Source of the DNA: an uncultured Lachnospiraceae bacterium
GTDB lineage: Bacteria; Bacillota; Clostridia; Lachnospirales; Lachnospiraceae
Assembly: GCA_934401915.1 (NCBI GenBank)
Contig: CAKRSV010000008.1
Coordinates: 50,150-114,149, forward strand
Reading direction: 5' to 3'
DNA: 64,000 nt
The notes beneath the pieces are model-generated. The model saw only the letters and a program-made list of their open reading frames with translations. It ran no database searches and was not told where the DNA came from. How positions within the stretch are numbered: position 1 is the first letter of the stretch; the number at the start of each line of letters is the position of its first letter. Made by a program: the position numbers and the translations under genes. Below, piece by piece: positions 27,216 through 35,838 of the stretch.

Positions 27216-28001
27216 TCAGGCGCGCTCCTTTTCGATCAGCTCATGCAGTCTTGTCACCGCGTCGCGGATCCCTCCTACCTCGCTGATGATCCCCTCTTCC
27301 ACTGCCTCCCGTCCTACCAGAACGGTTCCGACGTCCTTCGTCAACATTCCGGTCTCCATCATCAGATCTTCAAACCGGTTCTTGGCGATCTCACAGTGGC
27401 TGCACACAAATCCGGTGATGCGGTCCTGGATCTGTTTAAAGTAATCGAAGGTCTGTTGTACCCCGATCACCATGCCGCTCAGTCTGACCGGATGAATGAC
27501 CATGGTTCCGGTCGGCACGATATAGGAATAGTCCGTGCTCACTGCAATCGGTACACCGATAGAATGACTTCCTCCAAGGACTAACGACACCGTCGGTTTG
27601 CTCAGCGATGCGATCATCTCTGCGATCGCCAGTCCTGCCTCCACATCTCCTCCCATCGTATTGAGCAGGATCAGCACGCCGTCGACCTCCGCGCTGTCCT
27701 CGATCGCTGCAAGCTGCGGCAGAATGTGCTCATACTTGGTCGTCTTTGAGCTGCTCCCCAGATTATCGTGTCCCTCGATCTCTCCGATGATCGACAACAG
27801 ATGGATCTTGTGATGGCTTGCACTTTCTGCGAGCGTGAGCTGCCCCGTTTCCTCCACCCGCTCGTCCATATGCTTCTCTTTTTCCCTCTGTTCGCTCTCC
27901 TTCTCTGCGCTTCTCTTTTCTTTCTTCTCCTTATCCGGTTCTTCCCCTGCCCTGCCGGATGCGGCTGTGTTTTTGGTTTCTTTCTTCTTTCCACTGCCCA
28001 T
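27216..28001 (-). CDS. tepA: ClpP-fold protease TepA-like
   Basis: 261 residues. A highly charged Lys/Glu-rich N-terminal stretch of about 50 residues precedes a ClpP/crotonase-fold domain. LNTMGGDVEAGLAIAEMI is the typical oxyanion-loop region, the Ser in LGGSHSIGVPIA matches the catalytic Ser, and the His in TGTMVIHPVRL matches the catalytic His. In Bacillus, tepA lies by spoIIIE and was described as a translocation-enhancing protease acting on signal peptides. The ATG at 28001 has GGAGG about 12 nt upstream; an upstream TTG (28037) lacks a site. Only the acyltransferase gene separates it from ftsK. Confidence 0.85.
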   Translation of the reverse strand: MGSGKKKETKNTAASGRAGEEPDKEKKEKRSAEKESEQREKEKHMDERVEETGQLTLAESASHHKIHLLSIIGEIEGHDNLGSSSKTTKYEHILPQLAAIEDSAEVDGVLILLNTMGGDVEAGLAIAEMIASLSKPTVSLVLGGSHSIGVPIAVSTDYSYIVPTGTMVIHPVRLSGMVIGVQQTFDYFKQIQDRITGFVCSHCEIAKNRFEDLMMETGMLTKDVGTVLVGREAVEEGIISEVGGIRDAVTRLHELIEKERA

Positions 28002-28069
28002 GGCTTCGTCATACCTCCATTTCGTAACTTTGCACAACGCCGCCGTTTCACCTTTGCGTCCGTCTTATC

Positions 28070-28101
28070 AAACGAAAAAGGAACCACCGGCGTGATTCCT
28101 T
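28070..28101 (-). terminator. Terminator after the polytopic membrane protein gene
   Basis: Minus strand: AAGGAATCA (28093-28101) pairs with TGGTTCCTT (28078-28086) with one U-G pair and a 6-nt loop, followed by a T-run TTTTCGTTT. It ends the CBS-protein > yebC > CFI-box > metY > membrane-protein unit. Confidence 0.75.
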
Positions 28102-28164
28102 CTTAGTTTGTACGATTTCAAAAATAACTATGCACTTCTTCCCGGAAAGCAATCATAAGCCTTA

Positions 28165-29691
28165 TCAGTCTTTCAGGTCGAAGTCATCCTTTTCATCTAC
28201 TTCGATGTCATATTTCATCTGGCTTTCTTCCACCGGATACTGATAATCCATCTCTTTCTTTACATGCTTCTTCGGCAGCGGAAGCGGATTTTCGATAAAG
28301 CGAGGCTTCGCTTCTACTGGTGTTTCCTTTTCATCCGGCTCCTGCGCAGCCTGCTCTCCATCAGCCGTTTTCTCATCTACCTCGTCATTGATCCGGGCAA
28401 GCAGCGCCTCCCTGACCTGTCTTAGCTCTCCCATGACGCAGTTCTGGATCCCCAGTCCTGCGAGCACGCTCCAGAAGAAAAGCGCTCCGATCCAGCAGGG
28501 ATACAGTCCATTTCCCACAAAGGGCGTCGTCGCCGCCACAAGGCTGACAAGAATCCATACGCTGAAATTCATCTCCTGCCTCTGACGGAAAAACTCAAGC
28601 GTCAGAAAAGATGCGCCGGCGATCATCAGAAACAGCACGGCAAAGGCTCTCTCATTCATCCAGCCCTCGTAATTAAAAAGACGGATCCATGATGTGTTGC
28701 CATAATTGCCGGCAAGGATCTCCCATCCCTTCGTAAGGCTCTCTCCGCGCCCGGCATAGAACAGAGCAAAGACTCCTGTCCCTGCCAAAAGGCTGACGAC
28801 AAAAGGCGGCAGCACCGCCATCCACGCACGCTCTGTTTTCTCTTTCGTCACAAAAAGCCCCGCCAGCAAAAGAAACAGCGTGGCGGCTGTCAGATCCAGA
28901 AACAAAAGCAGACCGATATAGACGCCAAGCAGGCTTCCCGTCAGCAGAAACACCCACCTTTTCGCCTTCGCGCCTGCTACCAGACGGCAGTATGCTCCTG
29001 TCAGAAGCAGGCCCGCCAGATACATGGCAAACAGCAGTTCTCCGGGATCCAGCCGTTCCTCCAGCATACCGCTTCCCATCGCGTAGGACAGCAGCAAAAG
29101 CATTGTGCACGCCGGGATTCTCCCGACCAGTCTGCGCACTGCACAGTAGCCGAGGATCAGGATCAGAATATGCAAAAAAAGCTGTAGGATCAGCGCCGAT
29201 GAGATCTTATTGCCGAGAAATGACAAAAAGAACGACAGCACACTCTCATAGAGCCACGCCGCCGCGCCGTCGGCAAACCGCTCTCCCTGCGCCACCGTGA
29301 TCCTTGCATTTTCATAAAACGGACTGTTGCAGAAATCAAACTCTGTTCCGGCAGCCAGCTCTCCCAGAAGCTGCAGCATCCCGCGGATCTGATAGAGAAT
29401 CCCGATCGCCAGGATCAGCGCCGCCAGAAACCACTCCCACATTGCTGCGGTATGCGGCTGCATGGTATATTTTTTGTGGATCGCTTCCGCCGCCGTCCTT
29501 ACGCCAAAATAGACCGCCAGCACCAGCGGAACCCCCGCAAGGGCGCACAGAACGCTCATCCCCTGTGCCGGATTTCCCGGTGCAAAGTATCTGACATTCG
29601 CAAAATACCCCATAAATGCCAGCAGCATAATGCAGACGCCCGTGTATACTGCCCACACGATATAGCTAAACAATGTTTTCCTATACGTCAT
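28165..29691 (-). CDS. Polytopic membrane protein of unknown function
   Basis: 508 residues with about eleven predicted transmembrane segments (through roughly residue 425) and a charged cytosolic C-terminal tail of about 80 residues that contains ENPLPLPKKHVKKEMDYQYP. The hydrophobic pattern with an external loop after helices 3-4 (EFDFCNSPFYENARITVAQG) is reminiscent of GT-C type glycosyltransferases. No clear catalytic acidic pair is seen in the first loop, so I leave it unassigned. The ATG at 29691 has AAGGG at 8 nt. It is the last gene of its unit, 14 nt after metY. Confidence 0.8.
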   Translation of the reverse strand: MTYRKTLFSYIVWAVYTGVCIMLLAFMGYFANVRYFAPGNPAQGMSVLCALAGVPLVLAVYFGVRTAAEAIHKKYTMQPHTAAMWEWFLAALILAIGILYQIRGMLQLLGELAAGTEFDFCNSPFYENARITVAQGERFADGAAAWLYESVLSFFLSFLGNKISSALILQLFLHILILILGYCAVRRLVGRIPACTMLLLLSYAMGSGMLEERLDPGELLFAMYLAGLLLTGAYCRLVAGAKAKRWVFLLTGSLLGVYIGLLLFLDLTAATLFLLLAGLFVTKEKTERAWMAVLPPFVVSLLAGTGVFALFYAGRGESLTKGWEILAGNYGNTSWIRLFNYEGWMNERAFAVLFLMIAGASFLTLEFFRQRQEMNFSVWILVSLVAATTPFVGNGLYPCWIGALFFWSVLAGLGIQNCVMGELRQVREALLARINDEVDEKTADGEQAAQEPDEKETPVEAKPRFIENPLPLPKKHVKKEMDYQYPVEESQMKYDIEVDEKDDFDLKD

Positions 29692-29705
29692 TCCAGTACC
29701 CTTTA

Positions 29706-30992
29706 CTACTTGATTTTCGATAAAGCCTGTTCCAGATCGGCTATAATATCCTCCACATGCTCAATTCCGACGGAGAGACGGATCAGGTCCGGTGCAACGC
29801 CCGCTTCCTTGAGCTGTTCATCATTCATCTGTCTGTGCGTATGGCTTGCCGGATGCAGGACACAGGTTCTCGCATCTGCCACATGCGTCACGATCGCCGC
29901 CATCTCCAGATAATCCATCATCTCGGCAGCCGCAGCCCTTCCGCCCTTCAGGCCGAAGGAGATTACGCCGCAGGTTCCGTTTGGCATATATTTTTTCGCC
30001 AGCTCGTAATATTTATTGCTCTTTAAGCCTGGATAATTTACCCATGCCACTTTCTCATGTGCTTCCAGATATTCTGCCACCTTCTGCGCATTGTAACAAT
30101 GGCGCTCCATCCTGAGCGACAGTGTCTCCAGCCCTACGTTGAGAAGAAACGCATTCTGCGGCGACTGGATTGATCCCAGATCGCGCATAAGCTGACTTGT
30201 CGCCTTCGTGATATAGGCCGCCTTGCCAAATTTCTTGGTATATGTGATCCCATGATAGGATTCATCCGGCGTACAAAGACCGGGAAATTTTTCTGCGTGC
30301 GCATCCCAGTCAAAATTGCCGGAATCCACGATACAGCCGCCTACGCTCATCGCATGCCCATCCATGTATTTTGTGGTCGAATGAGTGACGATATCGGCTC
30401 CCCACACAAAGGGATTGCAGTTGATCGGGGTGGCAAATGTGTTGTCCACGATAAGAGGCACCTGATGCGCGTGGGCAACCTTTGCAAACTTTTCAATGTC
30501 CAGCACGACAAGCGCCGGATTGGCGATCGTCTCAGCGAACACACACTTCGTATTCTCACGGAAAGCCGCTGAAAGCTCCTCCTCCGAAGCGTCCGGATCT
30601 ACCACCGTGCACTCGATCCCCATCTTCTTCATTGTACAGGTCAGAAGATTGAAGGTTCCTCCATACACGGTCGAGGACATCACCGCGTGATCTCCCGCCT
30701 CACAGATATTAAATACCGCATAATAGTTTGCCGCCTGTCCGGAGGACGTCAGCATCGCTGCCACGCCGCCTTCCAGCTCGCAGATCTTGGCAGCCACATA
30801 ATCGTTCGTCGGATTAGCCAGTCTGGTATAAAAGTAACCGCTTTCCTCCAGATCGAACAGTCTTCCCATCTGCTCGGAAGAATCATACTTGAATGTCGTG
30901 CTCTGATAGATCGGCAGAACTCTCGGTTCTCCGTTCTTGGGTTTCCATCCCGATTGTATACAGATCGTTTCTTTTTTGTACTGCTTTGCCAT
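29706..30992 (-). CDS. metY: O-acetylhomoserine sulfhydrylase (aminocarboxypropyltransferase)
   Basis: 428-residue PLP enzyme that makes homocysteine (or methionine with methanethiol) from O-acetylhomoserine and sulfide. The PLP-lysine motif HSTTKYMDGHAMSVGG, the N-terminal YQSTTFKYDSSEQM and YTRLANPTND, and the C-terminal VGIEHVEDIIADLEQAL are classic for the Cys/Met-metabolism family; the length fits MetY/CysD rather than MetB. It starts 22 nt after the CFI-box gene. No SAM riboswitch or T-box is visible upstream, since there is no room for one. Confidence 0.96.
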   Translation of the reverse strand: MAKQYKKETICIQSGWKPKNGEPRVLPIYQSTTFKYDSSEQMGRLFDLEESGYFYTRLANPTNDYVAAKICELEGGVAAMLTSSGQAANYYAVFNICEAGDHAVMSSTVYGGTFNLLTCTMKKMGIECTVVDPDASEEELSAAFRENTKCVFAETIANPALVVLDIEKFAKVAHAHQVPLIVDNTFATPINCNPFVWGADIVTHSTTKYMDGHAMSVGGCIVDSGNFDWDAHAEKFPGLCTPDESYHGITYTKKFGKAAYITKATSQLMRDLGSIQSPQNAFLLNVGLETLSLRMERHCYNAQKVAEYLEAHEKVAWVNYPGLKSNKYYELAKKYMPNGTCGVISFGLKGGRAAAAEMMDYLEMAAIVTHVADARTCVLHPASHTHRQMNDEQLKEAGVAPDLIRLSVGIEHVEDIIADLEQALSKIK

Positions 30993-31014
30993 CCTCTGTC
31001 CCTCACTCTTTCTC

Positions 31015-31815
31015 TCAGTGTGTATTTGTCACCAGATATTTATCTTTCAGGGACAGCATCATCTCTTCATAGACATCCCTGCACTCTTCTTCTCTGCCTT
31101 CCCCGGCAAGCGCTACGCACCGGCTGATGTAGTGATCCCACAGGTACTGGTACTCCGCCTCCGGCTCCTGCGCTCTGGCGATCCGCTTTACGATCGTAGG
31201 CGCGATATTGTAATACTCCTTTACCAGCTGCTCCCCTCCTGGCTGCGCCAGCAGGTATTCATCGCGATACTGCTTCATCAGCCGGATCTCTTCGCACTCC
31301 GGCGCCTTATGCAGACCGTTGCATACCGCCGTCGTCACAAAGCACAGCTTTGTCTTGAAACCACTTTTGATCGACTGATAATCAGCCGCCTCAATGTGAC
31401 CACCTCCCGGGTATCCTGCCCAGGCTCCACAGATGGCGTCCGTCAAAACGGAGGCCTCCCCCGCTCTTGCGCCCATATGTAACCGGCAGTACTCCAGCAG
31501 GGCAGGCAGAACATAGGAAACCATGTACAGGTTCAGTTCCAGCTGCATCCTGTCGCGCCTTGACTTTCTATTTTCCGTGCCTCTGATCTCCTCCGCCTGC
31601 TTTGCGAGCGCGGCTGCAACCTCTTCGCATCCTTTTTTTGCAGTCTCCGCATCCGTCTCTTCCATGAGCGGAGCCGTCATCATTTCCCAGAGTGCTCCGT
31701 GTTCATCCAGAAATGACTGAAAGGACTCGTCGTAGGTATCTTTTCCAAACTCTGCGATCCGTTTCTGCATCTGTGCAAAAAGGCGGTTCATTGCATCAAG
31801 CATATCCTGTTCCAT
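31015..31815 (-). CDS. CFI-box C-terminal domain protein, function unknown
   Basis: 266 residues, soluble, no signal peptide. The N-terminal two thirds are helical and charged. The C-terminal part starts CFVTTAVCNGLHKAPECEEI and continues LMKQYRDEYLLAQPGGEQLV and YYNIAPTIVKRI. This matches the recurrent CFI-box (CFITTAVC) domain found at the C-terminus of many unannotated Clostridia proteins; its three Cys may bind metal or form a redox centre. The start at 31815 (AGGAG at 8 nt) is preferred over 31854. It is sandwiched between yebC (56 nt) and metY (22 nt). The sulfur-gene neighbour is suggestive but not proof of function. Confidence 0.85.
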   Translation of the reverse strand: MEQDMLDAMNRLFAQMQKRIAEFGKDTYDESFQSFLDEHGALWEMMTAPLMEETDAETAKKGCEEVAAALAKQAEEIRGTENRKSRRDRMQLELNLYMVSYVLPALLEYCRLHMGARAGEASVLTDAICGAWAGYPGGGHIEAADYQSIKSGFKTKLCFVTTAVCNGLHKAPECEEIRLMKQYRDEYLLAQPGGEQLVKEYYNIAPTIVKRIARAQEPEAEYQYLWDHYISRCVALAGEGREEECRDVYEEMMLSLKDKYLVTNTH

Positions 31816-31871
31816 AAGACCTGCTCCTTTACATCCTATTTTCTGTTCCGACACATCATTCCGGATTTTTC

Positions 31872-32600
31872 TTATTCATCCCAGTTGTGATAAACTGCCT
31901 GCACGTCGTCGTCCTCGTCCAGAAGATCCAGCGTTCTCTGCAGATTCTTGATTGCTGTCTCATCCGTGAGCTCTACCCAGTTCTGCGGGATCATGGTAAC
32001 CTCTGAGGAAACCGGATTGATCCCTGCCTCCTTCAATGCCGCGTCCACCACGCTCCACTGATCCGGATCCGTGTAGATCTCATAGCAGTCCTCTTCCTCT
32101 GCAAAATCCTCGGCGCCGGCATCCAGCGCTGTCATCATCAGATCGTCCACATCCATATCGCACTCTTCCTTGTCGATGATGATCTGCCCCTTCTTGTCGA
32201 ACATAAAGGAAACGCATCCCTGTGTTCCGATATTTCCCTGTCCCTTGGTAAATGCGCTGCGCACGTTGGCTGCCGTACGGTTAATGTTGTCGGTAAGCGC
32301 ATCCACGATGATCGCGATCCCGTTCGGCCCGTAGCCTTCGTAGGTCACATACTTATAGTTGACGTTTCCGCCCTCTCCGGCTGCCTTCTTGATCCCTCTG
32401 TCGATCGTGTCATTCGGCATGTTGTTAGCCTTTGCCTTCGCGATCACCTGTGCCAGCTTGAAGTTGTTAGCCGGATCCGGACCGCCTTCCTTTACTGCCA
32501 CTGCGATCTCTCTTCCGATGATCGTAAAGATCTTTCCCTTAGCCGCATCGTTTTTCTCTTTTTTGTGTTTGATATTTGCAAATTTTGAATGTCCTGACAT
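31872..32600 (-). CDS. yebC: YebC/PmpR-family protein
   Basis: 242 residues starting MSGHSKFANIKHKKEKNDA, the invariant family start (often SGHSKW), followed by IGREIAVAVKEGGPDPANN and YEGYGPNGIAIIVDALTDN. Family members act as transcription regulators and more recently have been linked to relief of ribosome stalling at proline stretches. The start at 32600 has AGGAG at proper distance; the open frame to 32645 lacks a site. Downstream of the CorC-type gene in the same unit. Confidence 0.97.
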   Translation of the reverse strand: MSGHSKFANIKHKKEKNDAAKGKIFTIIGREIAVAVKEGGPDPANNFKLAQVIAKAKANNMPNDTIDRGIKKAAGEGGNVNYKYVTYEGYGPNGIAIIVDALTDNINRTAANVRSAFTKGQGNIGTQGCVSFMFDKKGQIIIDKEECDMDVDDLMMTALDAGAEDFAEEEDCYEIYTDPDQWSVVDAALKEAGINPVSSEVTMIPQNWVELTDETAIKNLQRTLDLLDEDDDVQAVYHNWDE

Positions 32601-32671
32601 ATCCTGTGTCTCCTTTGTTTTCTTCGTAAGCGTCCATTCTCCCATGGAATCTCCGCAATTATTTTATCATA

Positions 32672-34078
32672 TCATTTTTTCTTTTTTTCTTCAACCTCTG
32701 CTTCCTCCGGCGGCTGCTCCTCCTCTGCCTCCTGACGGATCCTGGTCACAAGCATCTTCTGGATCATACGGTCCTTGACCTCCAGAATACGGAACCGGTA
32801 TCCCTCGTAGTCAAATTCAAAGTCCTCTCCCTTTTCCGGAATATGCTCCAGCTTTGAGATTACAAAGCCGTTGACTGTATCGAAGGGTTCCTCGTCGAAG
32901 CTGACCTGCAAAAGCTCTCCCAGCTCCTCAAGCGGCATCATTCCAAGGATCTCATAGCTGTCCTCGTCCTTGCGGCTGATGTAGCTCTCCTCTTCGTCGT
33001 ACTCATCCTGGATATTCCCGACGATCTCTTCCAGGATATCCTCCAGCGCCACCAGCCCCGCCGTCTGTCCGTATTCGTCGATCACGATGACCATCTGCAG
33101 CTTTTCCGTCTGCATGATCCGGAACAGATCGTCGATCTTTTTCTTTTCCGTAATAAAATACGGCTCCCGCAGAAGTCCCTTGATCTTGCCGATCGGTCTG
33201 TTCTTCATCCGCTCATTCATCTGCAGACGCATCACATCCTTCAGATGCAGGATCCCGACAATATGGTCGATTGTGCCGTCGTAGACCGGAAAACGGCTGT
33301 TGTGCGCATCCACGATAAATGCCGCCGCCTCCTGCAGGGTCATCGTACAGTCGATCGCGACCAGATTGTTGCGGTTGATCATGATATCCTTGGCCTCTTT
33401 ATCTCCGTACTCAAAAATATTATTGATCATCTCCGCCTCGCTGGCGTGCAGAATTCCCTGCTCATGCCCTTCATTGACCATGGACAGGATCTCTTCCTCG
33501 GAGACGTCCGCCTTCAGATCCGTGCTCCTGATCCCAAAGAGCCGAAGGATCCCGCCCGCCGTTGCATGAAAAAGCGCCGAAAACGGTGTGGCGATCCTCA
33601 CAAAACAGTATACCGGTGTCACGAATACCTGGATCCATTTCTCCGGATTTCTGGCTGCAAGCTGTCTTGGGATATAGATTCCCACCACAACGATTATGTA
33701 CACAAGAAGGATCGTCACAAGTACCGACGCCGCTACCATGAGCGCGCCCCTTATCGCCGATCCCTGCATCCGGATCGCTTCCCATCTTGCAAGACTGTAC
33801 TGTATGTATCCGTTCATCTGATACAGATAAAGCGCGCCGAACAAAAGGCTGGTCGTGACGATGCCAAGCTGTACCGCGCCGCCGTAATACCTGTGTTTCT
33901 CCATCAGATAGTGGATCCGTTTCTGTTTTCTGGTAAGATACTCCTTTTCTTCTTTTTCGTTTTCTTCCCGTTCATTTCCTTTCAGGTTCTGCATCGCTGT
34001 ATTGAAGCCATACAGAACAATTTCCGTAAGCAGCAGGAACACAAATAAAATTATACTGCCCGCGACACCATCCTCCAT
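32672..34078 (-). CDS. CNNM/CBS/CorC-domain membrane protein (hemolysin-like)
   Basis: 468 residues: an N-terminal DUF21/CNNM membrane domain (about residues 1-190, with helices near 5-25, 75-95 and 115-140), a CBS pair (about 205-330, with INRNNLVAIDCTMTLQEAA and MVIVIDEYGQTAGLVALED) and a C-terminal CorC/HlyC domain. Proteins of this architecture transport or sense Mg2+ or Co2+; the hemolysin name is historical. The C-terminus is Glu/Lys-rich. The start at 34078 follows GGAGGGCAAC; GTG 34093 and ATG 34090 are weaker. It heads a five-gene unit with a strong promoter that overlaps an inverted repeat. Confidence 0.9.
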   Translation of the reverse strand: MEDGVAGSIILFVFLLLTEIVLYGFNTAMQNLKGNEREENEKEEKEYLTRKQKRIHYLMEKHRYYGGAVQLGIVTTSLLFGALYLYQMNGYIQYSLARWEAIRMQGSAIRGALMVAASVLVTILLVYIIVVVGIYIPRQLAARNPEKWIQVFVTPVYCFVRIATPFSALFHATAGGILRLFGIRSTDLKADVSEEEILSMVNEGHEQGILHASEAEMINNIFEYGDKEAKDIMINRNNLVAIDCTMTLQEAAAFIVDAHNSRFPVYDGTIDHIVGILHLKDVMRLQMNERMKNRPIGKIKGLLREPYFITEKKKIDDLFRIMQTEKLQMVIVIDEYGQTAGLVALEDILEEIVGNIQDEYDEEESYISRKDEDSYEILGMMPLEELGELLQVSFDEEPFDTVNGFVISKLEHIPEKGEDFEFDYEGYRFRILEVKDRMIQKMLVTRIRQEAEEEQPPEEAEVEEKKKK

Positions 34079-34140
34079 GTTGCCCTCCATCACTTTTCAT
34101 TCTTTCATGCTGTCCAAAGCGACCTGCACAGACAGCAAAT

Positions 34141-34172
34141 ACTGCCTGCAAATCCAGTGGTTTACAGACAGT
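34141..34172 (-). repeat. Inverted repeat at the start site of the CBS/CorC operon
   Basis: On the minus strand ACTGTCTGTAAA and TTTGCAGGCAGT can pair over 12 positions (two G-U) around 8 nt, directly next to the -10. A further ACAGACAG copy lies at 34128-34135 and another at 34164-34171 (plus strand). Because the start falls inside the first arm, a DNA operator is more likely than an RNA stem. It is too short for an M-box riboswitch. Confidence 0.45.
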
Positions 34173-34201
34173 ATGATAACAAGTTTTATACGGCGTGTCA
34201 A
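34173..34201 (-). promoter_or_regulatory. Strong SigA promoter of the CBS/CorC > yebC > metY unit
   Basis: Minus strand: perfect TTGACA (34196-34201), 17 nt, TATCAT (34173-34178). It lies about 95 nt upstream of the chosen ATG at 34078, just after the mazF stop. Confidence 0.75.
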
Positions 34202-34223
34202 ATACGGTCGTTTTCCGTCTGGG

Positions 34224-34565
34224 TTATGTAGTAAGCTCCAGACTGACCATCAGACCCGTATTTACCTTGTGCATGATATCCTGATCCAGATGGCACACAC
34301 GATCCTTGAGCCTCTTTTTGTCGATCGTGCGAAGCTGTTCCAGCAGGATCACGGAATCCTTCACCATATCGTATTTTCCCGCATTCAGTTCAATATGCGT
34401 AGGCAGCTTCGCCTTGTTCATCTTCGATGTGATCGCTGCGCAGATCACCGTCGGGCTGTGTTTGTTCCCGATGTCATTCTGTATGATCAGAACCGGCCGT
34501 ATACCGCCCTGTTCCGAACCAATCACAGGTCTTAGATCTGCGTAATAGATATCTCCTCTTCTCAT
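34224..34565 (-). CDS. mazF: MazF/PemK-family endoribonuclease, no visible antitoxin
   Basis: 113 residues. [19 protein letters not shown] and [12 protein letters not shown] are the classic MazF/NdoA N-terminus with the substrate-binding loop, and [16 protein letters not shown] follows. Such toxins cut mRNA at short specific sites. In Bacillus the order is alr > ndoAI > ndoA; here alr precedes mazF by 88 nt and no antitoxin frame fits between. The start at 34565 has AGGAAG at 8 nt. An odd-length palindrome lies upstream. The gene ends the nnr > alr > mazF run. It may be controlled by an unlinked antitoxin. Confidence 0.93.
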   Translation of the reverse strand: MRRGDIYYADLRPVIGSEQGGIRPVLIIQNDIGNKHSPTVICAAITSKMNKAKLPTHIELNAGKYDMVKDSVILLEQLRTIDKKRLKDRVCHLDQDIMHKVNTGLMVSLELTT

Positions 34566-34613
34566 TACCAACACTTCCTTTAAATCAATCCGGCAATCTT
34601 ACTTTCCTTGCCA

Positions 34614-34626
34614 GCAATAGTATTGC
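34614..34626 (-). promoter_or_regulatory. Palindrome between alr and mazF, possible operator
   Basis: GCAATAGTATTGC, a perfect 13-bp palindrome with a single central base, about 48 nt upstream of mazF. Two further GGCAAT/ATTGCC-like half sites lie within 25 nt. It could be a binding site for a regulator of mazF or an mRNA hairpin. Confidence 0.35.
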
Positions 34627-34653
34627 CAGTTTCTCTAAAGGTATACCTGTGCT

Positions 34654-35838
34654 TTACGTGTAATCCTGAAAATAATCTTTGGTTCCGACTTCTTCGCCCT
34701 GACGGAAGTAGACTCTCGGCACTCTCTTTCCGATGTCGCAGGCAAGCTCATAGTTGAATCTTCCGGAAAGCTCGCCCAGCTTCTCCATAGTGATCGTCTC
34801 CTCTCCGTCGCTGCCGATCAGCGTCACCTCGTCTCCCTCTTTTGCCTCCGGGATATCCTGCACGCTGACCATAAACTGGTCCATGCAGACACGCCCGAGG
34901 ATCGGCGCCTTCTTTCCGTGGATCAGGATATAGCCTTTTCCGGAAAGGCCTCTCGGATACCCGTCGCCGTAACCGACCGGGATCGTCGCGATCCGCATCT
35001 TCTCCGGCGTCACAAAGGTTCCTCCGTAGCTCACCGCCACACCCTTCTCGACTTCCTTGATATAGACGATATGGCTTTTCAGGGACAGCGCCGGTCTGAG
35101 CGCCACGATGTTCTTAGCTACCTCCTCCGACGGCCACAGTCCGTAGAGTGTGATGCCGGCGCGCACCAGATCCATATTTGCCTCCGGAAGCTCCACGATC
35201 CCCGCGCTGTTCGAACAGTGCTTCAGCGGAATGGTATAGCCGGTCTTTTCCTCCACCAGTTTTATAAAGTTCTGGAATCTCTCCAGCTGCTTTCTTGCGC
35301 AGGTCTTATCCTTCTCATCCGCCCTCGCAAAATGGGTGAAGATTCCTTCCAGTTCTATGCCGTCTGTGTGAAGCACCTTCTCCACAAAGGCAAGCCCCGT
35401 ATCGTCGGGCTGTACTCCCACCCTTGTCATGCCGGTGTCCACCTTCACGTGCACCTTACATTCCTTTCCGGTCCTGCGGGCGCAGGCGGCAAGCTCATCG
35501 ATCGTATCTTCCCGAAAGACGGCCGGTCTGATCTTATACCGGATCAGATCCTCATAGCAGTAAGGAAACGTATAGCCGAGGATCAATATCGGCTTCTGGT
35601 TTCCGGCATGCCGCAGGATCATTGCTTCCTCCGCCGTCGCCGTGGCATATCCCCACACAAAGTCGAGCTGCTCCAGCTCCCTCGCGATCGGTACTGCGCC
35701 GTGCCCATAGCCGTCCGTCTTGATGACGCCGATCATTTTCGTCTCCTCAGCGATGTTGTCCTTCATATGCTGCATGTTTTCACAGATCGCATCCAGGTCA
35801 ACCTCAGCCCACACTCTTTGATAATTTTCTTTCATCAT
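34654..35838 (-). CDS. alr: Alanine racemase
   Basis: 394-residue PLP enzyme making D-alanine for peptidoglycan. The PLP lysine sits in GVIKTDGYGHGAVPIA (usually KANAYGHG), and the second catalytic residue Tyr is in GVAVSYGGTFVTPE. PVGYGDGYPRGLSGKG and GRVCMDQFMV complete the signature. The ATG at 35838 overlaps the nnr stop (ATGA) with GAGGAGG 7 nt upstream. Neighbours nnr and mazF are the usual alr partners in Firmicutes. Confidence 0.98.
   Translation of the reverse strand: MMKENYQRVWAEVDLDAICENMQHMKDNIAEETKMIGVIKTDGYGHGAVPIARELEQLDFVWGYATATAEEAMILRHAGNQKPILILGYTFPYCYEDLIRYKIRPAVFREDTIDELAACARRTGKECKVHVKVDTGMTRVGVQPDDTGLAFVEKVLHTDGIELEGIFTHFARADEKDKTCARKQLERFQNFIKLVEEKTGYTIPLKHCSNSAGIVELPEANMDLVRAGITLYGLWPSEEVAKNIVALRPALSLKSHIVYIKEVEKGVAVSYGGTFVTPEKMRIATIPVGYGDGYPRGLSGKGYILIHGKKAPILGRVCMDQFMVSVQDIPEAKEGDEVTLIGSDGEETITMEKLGELSGRFNYELACDIGKRVPRVYFRQGEEVGTKDYFQDYT

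Noticed and set aside
34079..34172. M-box (Mg2+) riboswitch before the CorC-type gene
   Set aside because: The leader is under 100 nt and shows only a simple inverted repeat, not the multi-helix M-box core.
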